Assembly (NCBI GenBank): GCA_030019365.1 | Contig: JASEFA010000010.1 | Coordinates: 1 to 64,000 of the forward strand | Direction of reading: 5' to 3' | Origin: Bacillota bacterium | GTDB taxonomy: Bacteria > Bacillota > Sulfobacillia > JACIYH01 | Length of the DNA: 64,000 bases | Shown here: one piece after another, positions 17,976 through 27,299 of the stretch | Layout: each line of letters begins with the position of its first letter | Numbering within the stretch: the first letter of the stretch is position 1 | The notes under the pieces: generated by a model | Told to the model about the DNA's origin: nothing | Seen by the model: the letters and a program-made list of their open reading frames with translations, nothing else | Database searches by the model: none | Translations under genes and position numbers: made by a program

Positions 17976-19136
17976 ATGGACATGGTAGACCACCTCACCG
18001 ACTGGCGCCGCGATTTCCATCGCCACCCCGAACTGGGGCTGGATTGCCACCGCACTGCCGGGAAGGTGGTCGAACACCTGCGGGTTCTGGGCTGGGAGGT
18101 CAGCCAGGGATGGGCACGCACGGGCGTCAGCGCGGTACTGCGGCCGACAGGGGGCGGTGCCGTCCCGGCAGTCGGGTTGCGGGTGGACATGGACGCGTTG
18201 CCGATCCAGGAGGCCACTGGCGCCCCTTACGCATCAGCCACTCCCGGGGCGGCCCATGCCTGTGGTCACGACGGGCACGTGGCCATCGGTTTGGGCGTGG
18301 CAGAAATCCTTTCCCGTCACCGGACCCACCTGCTCTCCCCCGTCAAACTGATATTTCAGCCGGGAGAGGAGCACCCCGGCGGGGCGAAGCTGATGATCCA
18401 GCAGGGGGTACTCCTGGATCCCCCCGTGGGCGCCATGCTGGGTTTTCATCTCTATCCCGAACTCCCCAACGAGCATTTCGGCGTCAGGTACGGCGTAATG
18501 ACCGCCGGGAGCACCGATTTCACGGTCCTGCTCCGGGGCAAGAGCGGGCATGCCGCTTACCCTCACCTCGCCGTAGATCCGGTCCCCGCCCTCGCCTCCT
18601 TCGTGGACGCGGTCTTGGCACTCAACTCGCGCTCCCATAACCCCCTCACGCCACTGGTGATCACCTTCGGGCGCATCAGCGGGGGATCCGCCCCCAACGT
18701 GGTCCCCGGGGAGATGCGCCTGGAAGGGACGATGCGAGCCCTGTCCGATGACGTGATGGCATTTGCTCTGCGGCGCATGCGCGAGATCCTGGCCGGGCTG
18801 CGCTTTTCCCACGGCGTGGAAGGGGAACTCACCGAGGGCGAGAATGAACCGCCCCTGGTGTGCGACGAAAGGATAACCGCCTTCGCCGAAGAACATCTCG
18901 CCGAGATGTGGGGTGCCGGACGGGTGAGGCGATTGGCTGAGCCGTCCATGGGCTCCGAAGACTTCTCCCGCTTTGCTCAAGCGGTACCCTCCACTTACGT
19001 GAGGATCGGCACCAGGGATGAAGACAAGGGGTTCGTCCACCCCCTCCACCACCCGGCCTTCGATTTCGACGAGGGGGTCTTGCCGCTGGCCGCAGCCAGC
19101 CTATCCTATCTCCTTCTCACCTGGACGGGGAGGTGA
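17976..19136 (+). CDS. M20 family amidohydrolase/peptidase
   Basis: A 386-residue metallo-amidohydrolase. The open frame begins earlier at 17883, but that region contains the sigma-54 promoter. The ATG at 17976 follows GAGGAAGC. Metal-site motifs are RVDMDALPIQEATG, HACGHDGHVA and the catalytic Glu pair in QPGEEHPGG. The dimerisation insert GRISGGSAPNVVPGEM is typical of IAA-amino acid hydrolase, carboxypeptidase Ss1 and N-acyl-amino acid deacylase types. It probably releases an amino acid or amine from an acyl or glutamyl conjugate. It is the first gene of the sigma-54 operon. Confidence 0.92.
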   Translation: MDMVDHLTDWRRDFHRHPELGLDCHRTAGKVVEHLRVLGWEVSQGWARTGVSAVLRPTGGGAVPAVGLRVDMDALPIQEATGAPYASATPGAAHACGHDGHVAIGLGVAEILSRHRTHLLSPVKLIFQPGEEHPGGAKLMIQQGVLLDPPVGAMLGFHLYPELPNEHFGVRYGVMTAGSTDFTVLLRGKSGHAAYPHLAVDPVPALASFVDAVLALNSRSHNPLTPLVITFGRISGGSAPNVVPGEMRLEGTMRALSDDVMAFALRRMREILAGLRFSHGVEGELTEGENEPPLVCDERITAFAEEHLAEMWGAGRVRRLAEPSMGSEDFSRFAQAVPSTYVRIGTRDEDKGFVHPLHHPAFDFDEGVLPLAAASLSYLLLTWTGR

Positions 19137-19200
19137 GAGCACCAGGCAGGACCACGGGACGGATGACCAAACCTCTTTTGATTCCGAGGAGGTGGAGTGT

Positions 19201-20535
19201 TTGACAAAAGACGAAATCTTACGCTCGGTTAGGGAGAACGATGTGCTCCTCGTGCGCTTCCTTTATGTGGACTGCGATGGTGTCACTCGGGGATACACGT
19301 GTCACCGGGATCGCCTCGAAGGTGACATGGAGTCGGGGCACGCTTTCGCAGCGTGCATGCCCACTTTCAGCGCTCTGGACACCCTGGTACCCGGGACCAG
19401 GTACGGCTGTGTGGGCGAGATCCGGGCGGTGCCGGACCCGGCCACCTTCCACATCCTGCCCTACGCCCGGCTCCAGGCGGCCATGATATGCGATTTCGTC
19501 ACCACAGACCACCGGCCCCTCGAGGTGTGCCCGCGCACCGCCCTCAAGAGAGTCCTGGCGGACGTGGAGTACGAGGTCAGGGCGGCATTCGAGAATGAGT
19601 TTTACCTGATGCACCGTCGCGACCAGGGGTACGTCCCCTTCGACAGCAGCGTGTGCTTCGCCACCGCGGGGATGAAAAGTGCAGAACCAATAGTCCTCGA
19701 CCTGGTAGATGCCCTTTCCGCCGTTGGCCTGGTGGTTGAGAAGTATTACCCGGAGTACGGGCCGGGCCAGCAGGAAGTGATAATCAGGTACGACACGGGG
19801 CTGAAGGCCGCCGACAACCAGGTGATCTTCAAAGAGACGATCAGGGGCGTGGCGGCCAACCACGGCGTCATCGCGTCTTTTATGCCCAAGCCCTTCCCCG
19901 GCCTGGCCGGGAGCGGGTCCCACCTGCACATCAGTCTCTGGAAGGACGGGCGGAACGTCTTTTACGACGGCAATGATCCCCTCGGCATCTCGCAGCTGGC
20001 CCGCCATTTCATAGGGGGTGTGCTGCACCACCTGCCCGCCTTGCTCCCCTTCACCGCCGCGTGCGTCACATCGTACAAGCGCATCGTACCGCACAACTGG
20101 GCCTCCGCCTACACCTGCTACGGACCCGACAACCGGGAAGCAGCGGTGCGGATCGTGTCTGCGCAGAAAGGACGGGAGGCGGAAACCACCAACCTGGAGT
20201 TCAAACCCATCGACGGCTCCGCCAACCCGTACCTGGCCCTGGCGGCGGTGGTGGCAGCAGGCATGGACGGGGTGAGGGGGAAGCTCGACCCCGGCGAACC
20301 GGCGCTCACCGACCCTCACGACCTGCCGGCTGAGGAGCGCCAGCGTCGCGGCATCCGGCGGCTGCCACGCAACCTGGGTGAAGCCGTCGACAACCTGGAG
20401 GCGAGCACCTTCCTCCGGGACGTTTTCGGCCCCGTCATGCACGACGAGTACGTGATGCTCAAACGGTTCCAGTGGGAGGAGTACCACCGGCAGGTTTCCG
20501 AGTGGGAAGTCAAACACTTCGCGGAACTCTTCTGA
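19201..20535 (+). CDS. Glutamine synthetase-family ligase (possible gamma-glutamyl-amine synthetase)
   Basis: 444 residues from a TTG start at 19201, preceded by GAGGAGGTGGAG. The frame is open further upstream, but that part overlaps the amidohydrolase. Active-site motifs are ENEFYLM, EYGPGQQEV, the nucleotide/ammonia-site GSGSHLHISLW and FKPIDGSANPYLALAA. Housekeeping GlnA usually sits with nitrogen regulators. Here it sits among a permease, an aminotransferase and amidohydrolases under sigma-54, so a role ligating glutamate to an amine or amino acid, as PuuA does, is more likely than ammonia assimilation. This substrate proposal is inference. Confidence 0.88.
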   Translation: MTKDEILRSVRENDVLLVRFLYVDCDGVTRGYTCHRDRLEGDMESGHAFAACMPTFSALDTLVPGTRYGCVGEIRAVPDPATFHILPYARLQAAMICDFVTTDHRPLEVCPRTALKRVLADVEYEVRAAFENEFYLMHRRDQGYVPFDSSVCFATAGMKSAEPIVLDLVDALSAVGLVVEKYYPEYGPGQQEVIIRYDTGLKAADNQVIFKETIRGVAANHGVIASFMPKPFPGLAGSGSHLHISLWKDGRNVFYDGNDPLGISQLARHFIGGVLHHLPALLPFTAACVTSYKRIVPHNWASAYTCYGPDNREAAVRIVSAQKGREAETTNLEFKPIDGSANPYLALAAVVAAGMDGVRGKLDPGEPALTDPHDLPAEERQRRGIRRLPRNLGEAVDNLEASTFLRDVFGPVMHDEYVMLKRFQWEEYHRQVSEWEVKHFAELF

Positions 20536-20556
20536 TCCGACCCGGGAGGTGTACTC

Positions 20557-21930
20557 ATGTCCAAGAGAGCCGAAGTCCTCGAAGTCGAGCCTTTACGGAA
20601 CCTGGGTTTCTGGGAGATATGGGCCATCGGAGTGGGGGCGGTGGTGGGCGACGGCATCTTCCTGCTGATTGGCCAGGGTATCGCCACCGCCGGACCGGGA
20701 TCGCTGTTTTCGTACCTTCTGGCAGGGGTATTCCTCGCCTGCCTCATGATAGCCCTGGGTGAACTGGCCGTGGGCATGCCCAGGGCCGGTGCCATGTCAG
20801 TGTGGGTGCAGCGTTTCATGGGCGACTGGTGGGGTTTCCTGTCCGGGTTCGCCTTCGCCCTGGGCTGGGTGATAGCCGGGGGAAGCGTGGGCCTCGCCAT
20901 CGGTCGCATCACCACCTGGTTCTTCCCCCAACTGGATCAGCAGCTCTGGACCATCATCTTCGGAGTGGGCTGGCTGACCCTGTTTGCGCTCTTCAACATC
21001 GCCGGCGTGGGGCTGTCGGGGAAGGTACAGCTCTGGATGACCGTGGCACTGGTGGCGCTCATGACTGCCTTTGCCCTGTTCGGGGCGCGCAGCGTCAATC
21101 CCGCCAACTTCTCCCCCTGGTTCCCCACCGGCTTCTCCGGTTTCCTGGCCGCCGTCCCCCTGGGGACTTACGCCTACATGGGTGCCGTCACCCTGGCCAC
21201 CGCCGGGAGCGAGTGCCGAAAGCCCATCGACCTCCCGCGGGGGCTCGTCTGGTCGAGCATAACCTTCCTCGTGCTCTACACCGCCGCCCATCTGGTCGCC
21301 CTCGGCATCGTCCCCTGGACGGAGGTAACCATGGAGCAATCACCCTTCACCAAGGCCGCGGGCGTGGCATTCGGATACGCCGGCGCCTTCGTGATTAACC
21401 TGGCGGCCTGGCTGGCGGCAGCCACCTGCCTGCACATGGGAACCCTCTACTCCACCTCCCGGGTCTTCTGGGAGCAAGCACATCAGGGCTACCTGCCTGC
21501 CTTTTTCGGCTACCTCCACCCACGCACCCGCACACCCGTGTGGGGGATCATCTTCATCTGGGCCGTATCGGTGTTGCTCATCCTGCTCGGAGTCCGCAAC
21601 CCCGACCTGATATACGTGCACCTCTCCTTGCAGCTCGTGCTGGCCTGGCTGGTGTCGTGGTTCCTGGCCGTGGTGGGGGCCATGCTCTTCAGGTCGAGGT
21701 TCCCACAGGAGATCCAGAAACTCCCCTGGCGGCAACCCCTGTATCCGCTCCTGCCCATCGTGGGCATCGCGGGCATGGCCGTGGTGCTGTGGGGCACGTT
21801 CGTGGGGGCTCCGCAAGCCCTCCTCTGGGGCCTGGCCTGGATCGTGGGACTGTGGGTGTACTTCCGGTTGTACGTGCGCGGCCGCAAGAGCTATCGCGTG
21901 ACCCCGCCCCAAGGCGGTGCGGCAGCGTGA
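20557..21930 (+). CDS. APC superfamily amino acid permease
   Basis: A 457-residue transporter with about twelve predicted membrane helices. The N-terminus has NLGFWEIWAIGVGAVVGDGIF, the substrate-binding GxG loop of helix 1 of the APC fold, preceded by a short polar stretch. TYAYMGAVTLATAGSE marks helix 6. The ATG follows CCGGGAGGTG. It probably imports the substrate that the ligase and aminotransferase of this operon process. Confidence 0.92.
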   Translation: MSKRAEVLEVEPLRNLGFWEIWAIGVGAVVGDGIFLLIGQGIATAGPGSLFSYLLAGVFLACLMIALGELAVGMPRAGAMSVWVQRFMGDWWGFLSGFAFALGWVIAGGSVGLAIGRITTWFFPQLDQQLWTIIFGVGWLTLFALFNIAGVGLSGKVQLWMTVALVALMTAFALFGARSVNPANFSPWFPTGFSGFLAAVPLGTYAYMGAVTLATAGSECRKPIDLPRGLVWSSITFLVLYTAAHLVALGIVPWTEVTMEQSPFTKAAGVAFGYAGAFVINLAAWLAAATCLHMGTLYSTSRVFWEQAHQGYLPAFFGYLHPRTRTPVWGIIFIWAVSVLLILLGVRNPDLIYVHLSLQLVLAWLVSWFLAVVGAMLFRSRFPQEIQKLPWRQPLYPLLPIVGIAGMAVVLWGTFVGAPQALLWGLAWIVGLWVYFRLYVRGRKSYRVTPPQGGAAA

Positions 21931-23099
21931 ACTCGCTGATCGAGAGTTCCTATCCGGTGATCGACGCCCACTGCCACCCGTGCCCGCAACCCGGACCGCA
22001 CAGCTGGGCCGACTTTTGCCGCTCATACAGCCTCACCGTGCCCCGCCCGGGCCAGAAGCCGCGGGCAGCTAAGGGGATCATGGAAGAGCACATGTTGTTG
22101 CAGCTGGCACGCCTGTTCCGGTGCGAGCCAGACCCCGACACCGTGATGGCCGAGCGCGGGCGGCGCCTGGGCGACCCGGGTGACTACACCCGGCTCCTGA
22201 TGCAGGATGCCGGCATCGGGGGCATGGTGGTTGACTTCGGCTACCCACAACCCCCACTCTCTCCCGCCTACTGGCGGGAAATGACCGGGGTCCAGGTGGC
22301 GGAGATCTTCCGCATCGAACCCCTCATCCAGAAGCTGCTGGGAGAGTGCTCCGACTTTGCGTCCTTCCGCACGCGCTACCTGGAAGGGCTGGCCGCTGCA
22401 CTCTCCCGACCCGACTGCGCGGGCCTCAAGTCCATAATCGCCTACCGCACTGGCTTGGCCGTTGCCATCTGCGGGGAGGACGACGCCCGCCGGTCCTTCG
22501 CCCGCCGGGTTGGCGTTCCCCAGGAACTCAAGCCCCTGCGCGACTGGTGCCTGCTCCAGGCCATGGAAATGTGCCAGCAGTACGGCAAGCCAATGACCAT
22601 CCATACGGGAGCCGGGGATTCGGAGATCAAGCTGGACGTGGCACGACCCGAGCTCCTGTACGACGTCCTCACCACCGACCCCTACCATGAGGTCCCCGTG
22701 GTCCTCGTCCACGCCGGTTACCCCTGGTGCCGCCAGGCAGCTTTCATGGTCAGGGTTCTCGATAACGTATACCTGGACACCTCTCTTGTATCCCCCTATG
22801 CGGGGGCGGGGGTCAGGCTCTTCCTCGAGGAAATCCTGCACCTGGCGCCTGCAGAAAAGGTCATGCACGGCTCCGACGGCTTTGCCGTACCCGAGGTGGC
22901 ATGGCTGGGGGCCATCCTCACCCGGCGGGCCCTGGCGGCCTTCTGGAGCGATATGGTGGATGAAGGCTTCGTGCGGGCGGCCTTCGCCCAATTCGCCTTG
23001 CGCAGCATCCTTACGGACAACGCCAGGAGGGTGTTCCGATGCTCGAGCCACCAGGTGAAGTCAGCCGCGCACTCATCGCCCGGGAAGAACGGGCAGTAG
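21927..23099 (+). CDS. Amidohydrolase-2 family TIM-barrel hydrolase
   Basis: 390 residues from a GTG start that overlaps the permease stop (GTGA). The open frame upstream runs antisense-like through the permease and is not used. Metal-site motifs are YPVIDAHCHPCP at the N-terminus, MTIHTGAGD, VVLVHAGYPW, and HGSDGFAVPE near the end. Fungal FluG and plant nodulin-GS proteins fuse exactly this kind of amidohydrolase to a glutamine-synthetase-like domain. Here the two are separate genes of one operon, which supports a shared pathway. The substrate is unknown. Confidence 0.85.
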   Translation: MNSLIESSYPVIDAHCHPCPQPGPHSWADFCRSYSLTVPRPGQKPRAAKGIMEEHMLLQLARLFRCEPDPDTVMAERGRRLGDPGDYTRLLMQDAGIGGMVVDFGYPQPPLSPAYWREMTGVQVAEIFRIEPLIQKLLGECSDFASFRTRYLEGLAAALSRPDCAGLKSIIAYRTGLAVAICGEDDARRSFARRVGVPQELKPLRDWCLLQAMEMCQQYGKPMTIHTGAGDSEIKLDVARPELLYDVLTTDPYHEVPVVLVHAGYPWCRQAAFMVRVLDNVYLDTSLVSPYAGAGVRLFLEEILHLAPAEKVMHGSDGFAVPEVAWLGAILTRRALAAFWSDMVDEGFVRAAFAQFALRSILTDNARRVFRCSSHQVKSAAHSSPGKNGQ

Positions 23100-24391
23100 G
23101 CACGGCGATTAAGATAAGGTTCTTCCCGCTGGTCGTGGATCGCGCCCGCGGCGCCCGTCTGTGGGACGTGGACGGCCGTGAGTACCTGGACTTCACTGCC
23201 GGGTGGGCAGTGGCGAACACGGGATACGGTCACCCCAGGGTGGTGGAGGCGGTCAAGGCCAAACTGGATAAGATTACATTCGCCTCTTTTACCAGCGTGG
23301 TGACGGAACCCAGCGTCCGGCTGGCCGAGAGACTGTGTCGCCTGGTGCCGGGGAGGTTCCAAAAGCGATGCTGGTTCGGCCTGTCGGGATCCGATGCCAA
23401 CGATTGCATCGCCAAGATGCTGCCGCTGGCCACCGGGCGTCCCCGGCTCCTGTCCTTCGTGGGAGCGTACCACGGCCAGACCGGAGGCTCGCTTTCCCTG
23501 TCGGGTCACAGCGCCCAGGCCCGGTTCCCGGGGTCGGGGGCCGTGGTCAAGGTTCCCTACCCGTACTGTTACCGCTGCCCCTTCGGCAAGGAACATCCGG
23601 GATGCGGCCTCTTCTGCCTGCGCTTCATAGAAGATTACGTGTTCAAGACGATCTGCCCACCCGGCGACACCGCCGCCGTGGTGGTGGAAGCCATTCAGAG
23701 CGACGGTGGCGACGTGGTACCGCCCGACGACTTCCTCCCCGCCCTGGCCGAATTATGCCAACGCTGCGACATCCGCCTCGTCACGGACGAGGTGAAAGTG
23801 GGTTTCGGCCGCACGGGGCGCATGTTCGCCTTTGAACACTCCGGCGTGGTCCCGGACGCCGTGACCATGGCCAAGCCCATCGCCTCGGGATTCCCCCTCA
23901 GCGCCGTTGTGGCGAGAAAGGAAATCCTGGACGCGGGCGTGGCTACCCACCTTTTCACCACCGGTGGGCACCCGGTGGGATGCGCCGCCGCCCTCGCCAC
24001 AATAGATATCATCGAGCAGGAGAGGCTGGCCGAGAACGCTGCCCGGGTGGGTGCCCGGCTCAAGTCCTCCCTGGAAGACCTGCAGTCCCGCTGCCCACTG
24101 ATCGGCGACGTGCGGGGGAAGGGACTCATCATCGGCGTCGAACTGGTGCGGGACCTGGTTACCAGAGAGCCGGCAACGCGCGAGACCGCCAAGGTGGTGT
24201 ACCGGTGCTTCGAGCTGGGCCTCGTGGTCTTTTACGTGGGCATCCATTCCAATGTAATCGAGATCACGCCACCGCTCACCCTCACCGCGGATGAGGCAGA
24301 CCAGGGCGTGCGCCTGCTGGCGCGCGCCCTGGACGATGTGATTGCTGGCCGGGTACCCGATGAGAAGGTAGCCAGGTACGCTGGCTGGTGA
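23039..24391 (+). CDS. Class III (omega/GABA-type) aminotransferase
   Basis: A 450-residue PLP enzyme starting MLEPPGEVSRAL, overlapping the preceding gene by 61 bases, so it is coupled. Motifs include LWDVDGREYLDFTAGWAV, SGSDANDCIAK, GAYHGQTGG, VTDEVKVGFGRTGRMFAFE (the Asp that contacts PLP) and the Schiff-base Lys in VTMAKPIASGFPL. The usual DEVQTGFGRTG is DEVKVGFGRTG. The RCPFGKEHPGCGLFCL stretch, with several Cys, resembles the insert seen in many 4-aminobutyrate aminotransferases. It would remove the amine nitrogen at the end of the pathway. Confidence 0.92.
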   Translation: MLEPPGEVSRALIAREERAVGTAIKIRFFPLVVDRARGARLWDVDGREYLDFTAGWAVANTGYGHPRVVEAVKAKLDKITFASFTSVVTEPSVRLAERLCRLVPGRFQKRCWFGLSGSDANDCIAKMLPLATGRPRLLSFVGAYHGQTGGSLSLSGHSAQARFPGSGAVVKVPYPYCYRCPFGKEHPGCGLFCLRFIEDYVFKTICPPGDTAAVVVEAIQSDGGDVVPPDDFLPALAELCQRCDIRLVTDEVKVGFGRTGRMFAFEHSGVVPDAVTMAKPIASGFPLSAVVARKEILDAGVATHLFTTGGHPVGCAAALATIDIIEQERLAENAARVGARLKSSLEDLQSRCPLIGDVRGKGLIIGVELVRDLVTREPATRETAKVVYRCFELGLVVFYVGIHSNVIEITPPLTLTADEADQGVRLLARALDDVIAGRVPDEKVARYAGW

Positions 24392-24407
24392 GAAAGCCCA
24401 TCCCTGG

Positions 24408-24565
24408 TCAGTGCAGGTACAGGACTTCCAGTTCCTTACGACTTAAGGAGTTCCGGTGCATCCAGTTTGCGCCGGTAGGCCACTCTGCCCCCCGAAGCAC
24501 ATAGCAGGTGGCGCCCCACGCCGCATCGCCCGCGCCACCTGCTCTACCAGCAGGACGACATCCAG
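24408..24565 (-). pseudogene. LivF C-terminal fragment
   Basis: The minus strand reads [18 protein letters not shown], then, after a one-base shift in a G run, [17 protein letters not shown], and after another shift LEVLYLH and stop. This mirrors the end of the LivF domain at 27300-27450 (VLLVEQAAR, GRVAYRGKLDTPDLL, ELVYLR). It is the tail of a lost transporter ATPase with at least two frameshifts. Confidence 0.75.
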
Positions 24566-24611
24566 AGCGGGTCGCGGTTCGACATCCAGGCGCGGGCCCT
24601 GCCCCGGGCTA

Positions 24612-24771
24612 ACCCCCGTTATCCAGAAGGTAGCCCTTTTCGTGCAGGCGCGCCCGGGCCACCTCGAGCGCGCAGGAGGGCAATGTCCTGCACGATCGCC
24701 TGCCGGCTCCCACCCAGGCGGCGTGCCAGCTCGGACCCGGTCGCCGGTCCCCGGGCCCGCCTGAGGTTCGG
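24612..24771 (-). pseudogene. NiaR-type helix-turn-helix fragment
   Basis: [20 protein letters not shown], then [16 protein letters not shown], and in a shifted frame [13 protein letters not shown]. This matches the N-terminal HTH_11 domain of the NAD-biosynthesis repressor NiaR ([16 protein letters not shown], then GYLL). Only this domain remains. It abuts the cofE fragment on one side. Confidence 0.7.
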
Positions 24772-25219
24772 GAACGTTGGAGCAGTCCACCCCGGCGTCG
24801 GTGGCCAGGCCACCTCCGGGCATGACCGTCATGAGCAGCGTACCCTCTTTGCTGATGGCTTCTCTCACCCGCCCGGGTTCCCCCCAGAAGGGTGCCGTCC
24901 CCATGTGCCTCAGTGCCAGCCCCAGGGGAATCACGCCCACCACACCCCGACACAAGTCCAGTATCACCTGCACCTCGCGAGGGTCCTTGCCCGTCGCCCG
25001 TGCCATGCCCCGCGCCGCCCGCCCCGCCCTCACGCTCTCCCGCAGCACCACCCGACCCTCGGCCTTGGAGACAACCTTGGACGTCACCACCACCACGTCG
25101 CCATCCTCAATCGCGACGCCCTCGGCCACCGCGGCGTCGACGAGCAGCCGCGCCAGGTCGTCCCCGGGCTGCACCTCCGGCAGCCCGGTCAGGCCCCAAA
25201 CAGACACTTGCCTGGCCAT
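24767..25219 (-). pseudogene. CofE (F420-0:L-glutamate ligase)-like N-terminal fragment
   Basis: About 150 codons from ATG 25219: [38 protein letters not shown], then [13 protein letters not shown] and [11 protein letters not shown]. These match the CofE/FbiB ligase family (GDVLVVTQKIVSKAEGR, AGVDxSNVxG). The gene is cut at VPE, where NiaR-like sequence begins, so the enzyme is incomplete. Whether the intact parent made coenzyme F420 or belonged to a related family cannot be told. Confidence 0.7.
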
Positions 25220-25322
25220 CCTCGTCGGGAAACGCGCCCTCCCCCACCACGTGCGGCGCTGCCGTTGACCCCAGGCCAGAACAGAACTATTATGCTCCTG
25301 CCACCAGGCGGGAGGCGATCCC

Positions 25323-26354
25323 GTGTCACTGATGCGCCGGCTACGGTTCTGGACAGGAAAGCTCACCCTCCCTGTCTGGCTCACGATCACCGCCCTGGCC
25401 GCGGGGGGCCTGGGCCTCCTCTCCCGCCCTTGTTTCCTGGCATCGGCTCAGCCGCAGCACGCCCGCTGCCTGGTCTACCACCACCTGGTGCCCGAGCGGT
25501 TCCTTAACCCGGCCCGAAAACTCAACGGAGCTATCCTCCCCGCGGAAGACTTCGCCGCCCACATGCAGTACCTCGCCTCCCACGGGTACCACGTCATAAC
25601 CCTCACCCGGTTCGAGAACATGCTCGACCGCAAGCAGGCCATCCCGCCCAGGACGGTGATGATCACCTTCGACGACGGCTACGAGAGCGTCTACCGCTAC
25701 GCCTTCCCCGTCCTCAAAAAGTACCGGTTCCCCGCCACCGTCTTCCTCATCACCTCGCTGGTGGGCAAGAGCCCGCCTGATCCCGACCCGGCCGCCGTCA
25801 CCTACCTCACCTGGTCCCAGATCCGTGCCATGTACCAAAGCGGCCTGGTCGACTTCGAAAGCCACACCCACGACATGCACCGCTACCTGCCAGGGCGCCC
25901 CTTCCCCGCCCCCGCCCTGGTCCGCTCACCCCCTGCACAGGTGCTCGCCGACCTGGAGGCTTCCCGACGCGCCATCTTCGCACACCTGGGCTACCTCCCC
26001 ACCGCGCTGGCCTACCCCTACGGCGCATATACCGCCGAGACCGCCCGCCTGGCGCATCAGGCGGGGTTCCGCCTGGGGTTCGCCACCCGGCCCGGCCCCA
26101 GCCTGCCACCCGACCTCCAACGCTACGCCCTGCCCAGGGTCCTGGTCTTCCCCCACACCCCCTGGTTCGCCTGGAGGCACTTCGTGCTGGGGGAACCGCT
26201 GCCCATCGCCCTGCTGCTCTTCGGGCCGGGCAAACTCCCCGAGCTCGGCCGAATCCTACCTGGGGCAGGCTGCTCGGTGGACAGCGTGACGTCGCGCCGG
26301 AAGGAGGTACGATCTCGGTGGATCGGCAGGAAGAAGCCGCGGGGATCAGGGTGA
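25323..26354 (+). CDS. Polysaccharide deacetylase family protein, secreted or membrane-anchored
   Basis: 343 residues. The N-terminal hydrophobic helix [18 protein letters not shown] acts as signal or anchor. The NodB domain has motif 1 [12 protein letters not shown], metal-binding [10 protein letters not shown] and YPYGAYT. It probably removes N- or O-acetyl groups from cell-wall or exopolysaccharide outside the membrane. The GTG at 25323 follows GGGAGGCG, and the ATG at 25332 is an alternative start. The C-terminal 40 residues overlap the next gene and are rich in Arg and Lys. Confidence 0.9.
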   Translation: MSLMRRLRFWTGKLTLPVWLTITALAAGGLGLLSRPCFLASAQPQHARCLVYHHLVPERFLNPARKLNGAILPAEDFAAHMQYLASHGYHVITLTRFENMLDRKQAIPPRTVMITFDDGYESVYRYAFPVLKKYRFPATVFLITSLVGKSPPDPDPAAVTYLTWSQIRAMYQSGLVDFESHTHDMHRYLPGRPFPAPALVRSPPAQVLADLEASRRAIFAHLGYLPTALAYPYGAYTAETARLAHQAGFRLGFATRPGPSLPPDLQRYALPRVLVFPHTPWFAWRHFVLGEPLPIALLLFGPGKLPELGRILPGAGCSVDSVTSRRKEVRSRWIGRKKPRGSG

Positions 26355-27283
26355 CTTTGACGCCGGAGGCGGCCTGCGCCATACTCAGCCTGGCAGGCAG
26401 TGCCGGGGCACCTGAATTGCCCGAGCGGAGGCACGGTGCGGAAGAGCTGGTAACCCTCCTGCTCCATCATCCTACAACCGAAATGGTCATGGAAGCCGAG
26501 CGTATCAAGGCGGGCGACCTGCGTGCCGCCCTGCTCCGCTTCGCGCAGGGCGAACCCTCCGGCCTGCCCGGCCTGAACCTGGACCGCATCCGGGAACATC
26601 GTAAGCACCTGGGTGAACGCCTCCGCGATGTCACCGCGGATCTCTCGTGGCTGGAGCGGGCGCGTCAGCTGGCCTTCCACCACCTTCCCTGGCGGCACGA
26701 ACTGGACGGAGAGATCCGGGTGTTCCTCATGCTCCTGGGGGCAGGCCTGTTCGACGGCGAGGCACGGGTATCGGGGTCGGTGGTCGAAGTCGCCCTGGAC
26801 CTGTTCTTCCTGAGCGACCCCGGCGACTTGCGTGTGGTGGCCGCTCACGAGATGGATCACGCCGGTGTCTACCTGTACTGGAGAGGTGACCATCCGCAGC
26901 CTGAAGCCCGGTGGATGAAACTGCCCGAGACCATGCGCCAGATGGGCGAACTGCTCTACCTGGAGGGGCTGGCCAGGTTCGCCACCCTGGGACGACGCTA
27001 CCGCCCGGACATCGAGTACTGCTTTGCGGTGTTCCAGGAAGCCCTGGACCAGGCGAGGACGGGTGCATCACCCGCGCGCGACGACCTCTGGCAGGGCGAA
27101 GACGGCGAGGGGCACGTGGGCGGCACGGTGGGCGCTTTCATCTTTGAGACCTTGCGCAGGAGTATACCGGATGAGGACTGGGACCGTACGCTGCGCGGGG
27201 GACCGGAGGCCGTGCTCAACCGGTATGACCCGCTGGCCAGGGCGCAGGCGCTGCCCCGCCTGCGCTTCGAGGCACAAGGCTGA
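26318..27283 (+). CDS. Putative zinc metallopeptidase (HExxH-like) of unknown family
   Basis: A 321-residue soluble protein. The motif AAHEMDHAGVYLY near residue 185 is an HExxH zinc-binding site with a following helix, and LEGLARFATLG may supply the third ligand Glu. The overall pattern resembles DUF5700-type putative Zn-dependent proteases. The GTG start at 26318 follows GGAAGGAGGT and lies within the end of the deacetylase gene, so the two are coupled. A cell-envelope or stress role is possible. The substrate is unknown. Confidence 0.75.
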   Translation: MDRQEEAAGIRVTLTPEAACAILSLAGSAGAPELPERRHGAEELVTLLLHHPTTEMVMEAERIKAGDLRAALLRFAQGEPSGLPGLNLDRIREHRKHLGERLRDVTADLSWLERARQLAFHHLPWRHELDGEIRVFLMLLGAGLFDGEARVSGSVVEVALDLFFLSDPGDLRVVAAHEMDHAGVYLYWRGDHPQPEARWMKLPETMRQMGELLYLEGLARFATLGRRYRPDIEYCFAVFQEALDQARTGASPARDDLWQGEDGEGHVGGTVGAFIFETLRRSIPDEDWDRTLRGGPEAVLNRYDPLARAQALPRLRFEAQG

Positions 27284-27299
27284 GCCAGGCCCGGCTGGG

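Noticed and set aside
18234-20517. Large minus-strand frames opposite the M20 and glutamine-synthetase-like genes
   Set aside because: The plus-strand frames carry full active-site motifs, while the minus-strand ones have none.
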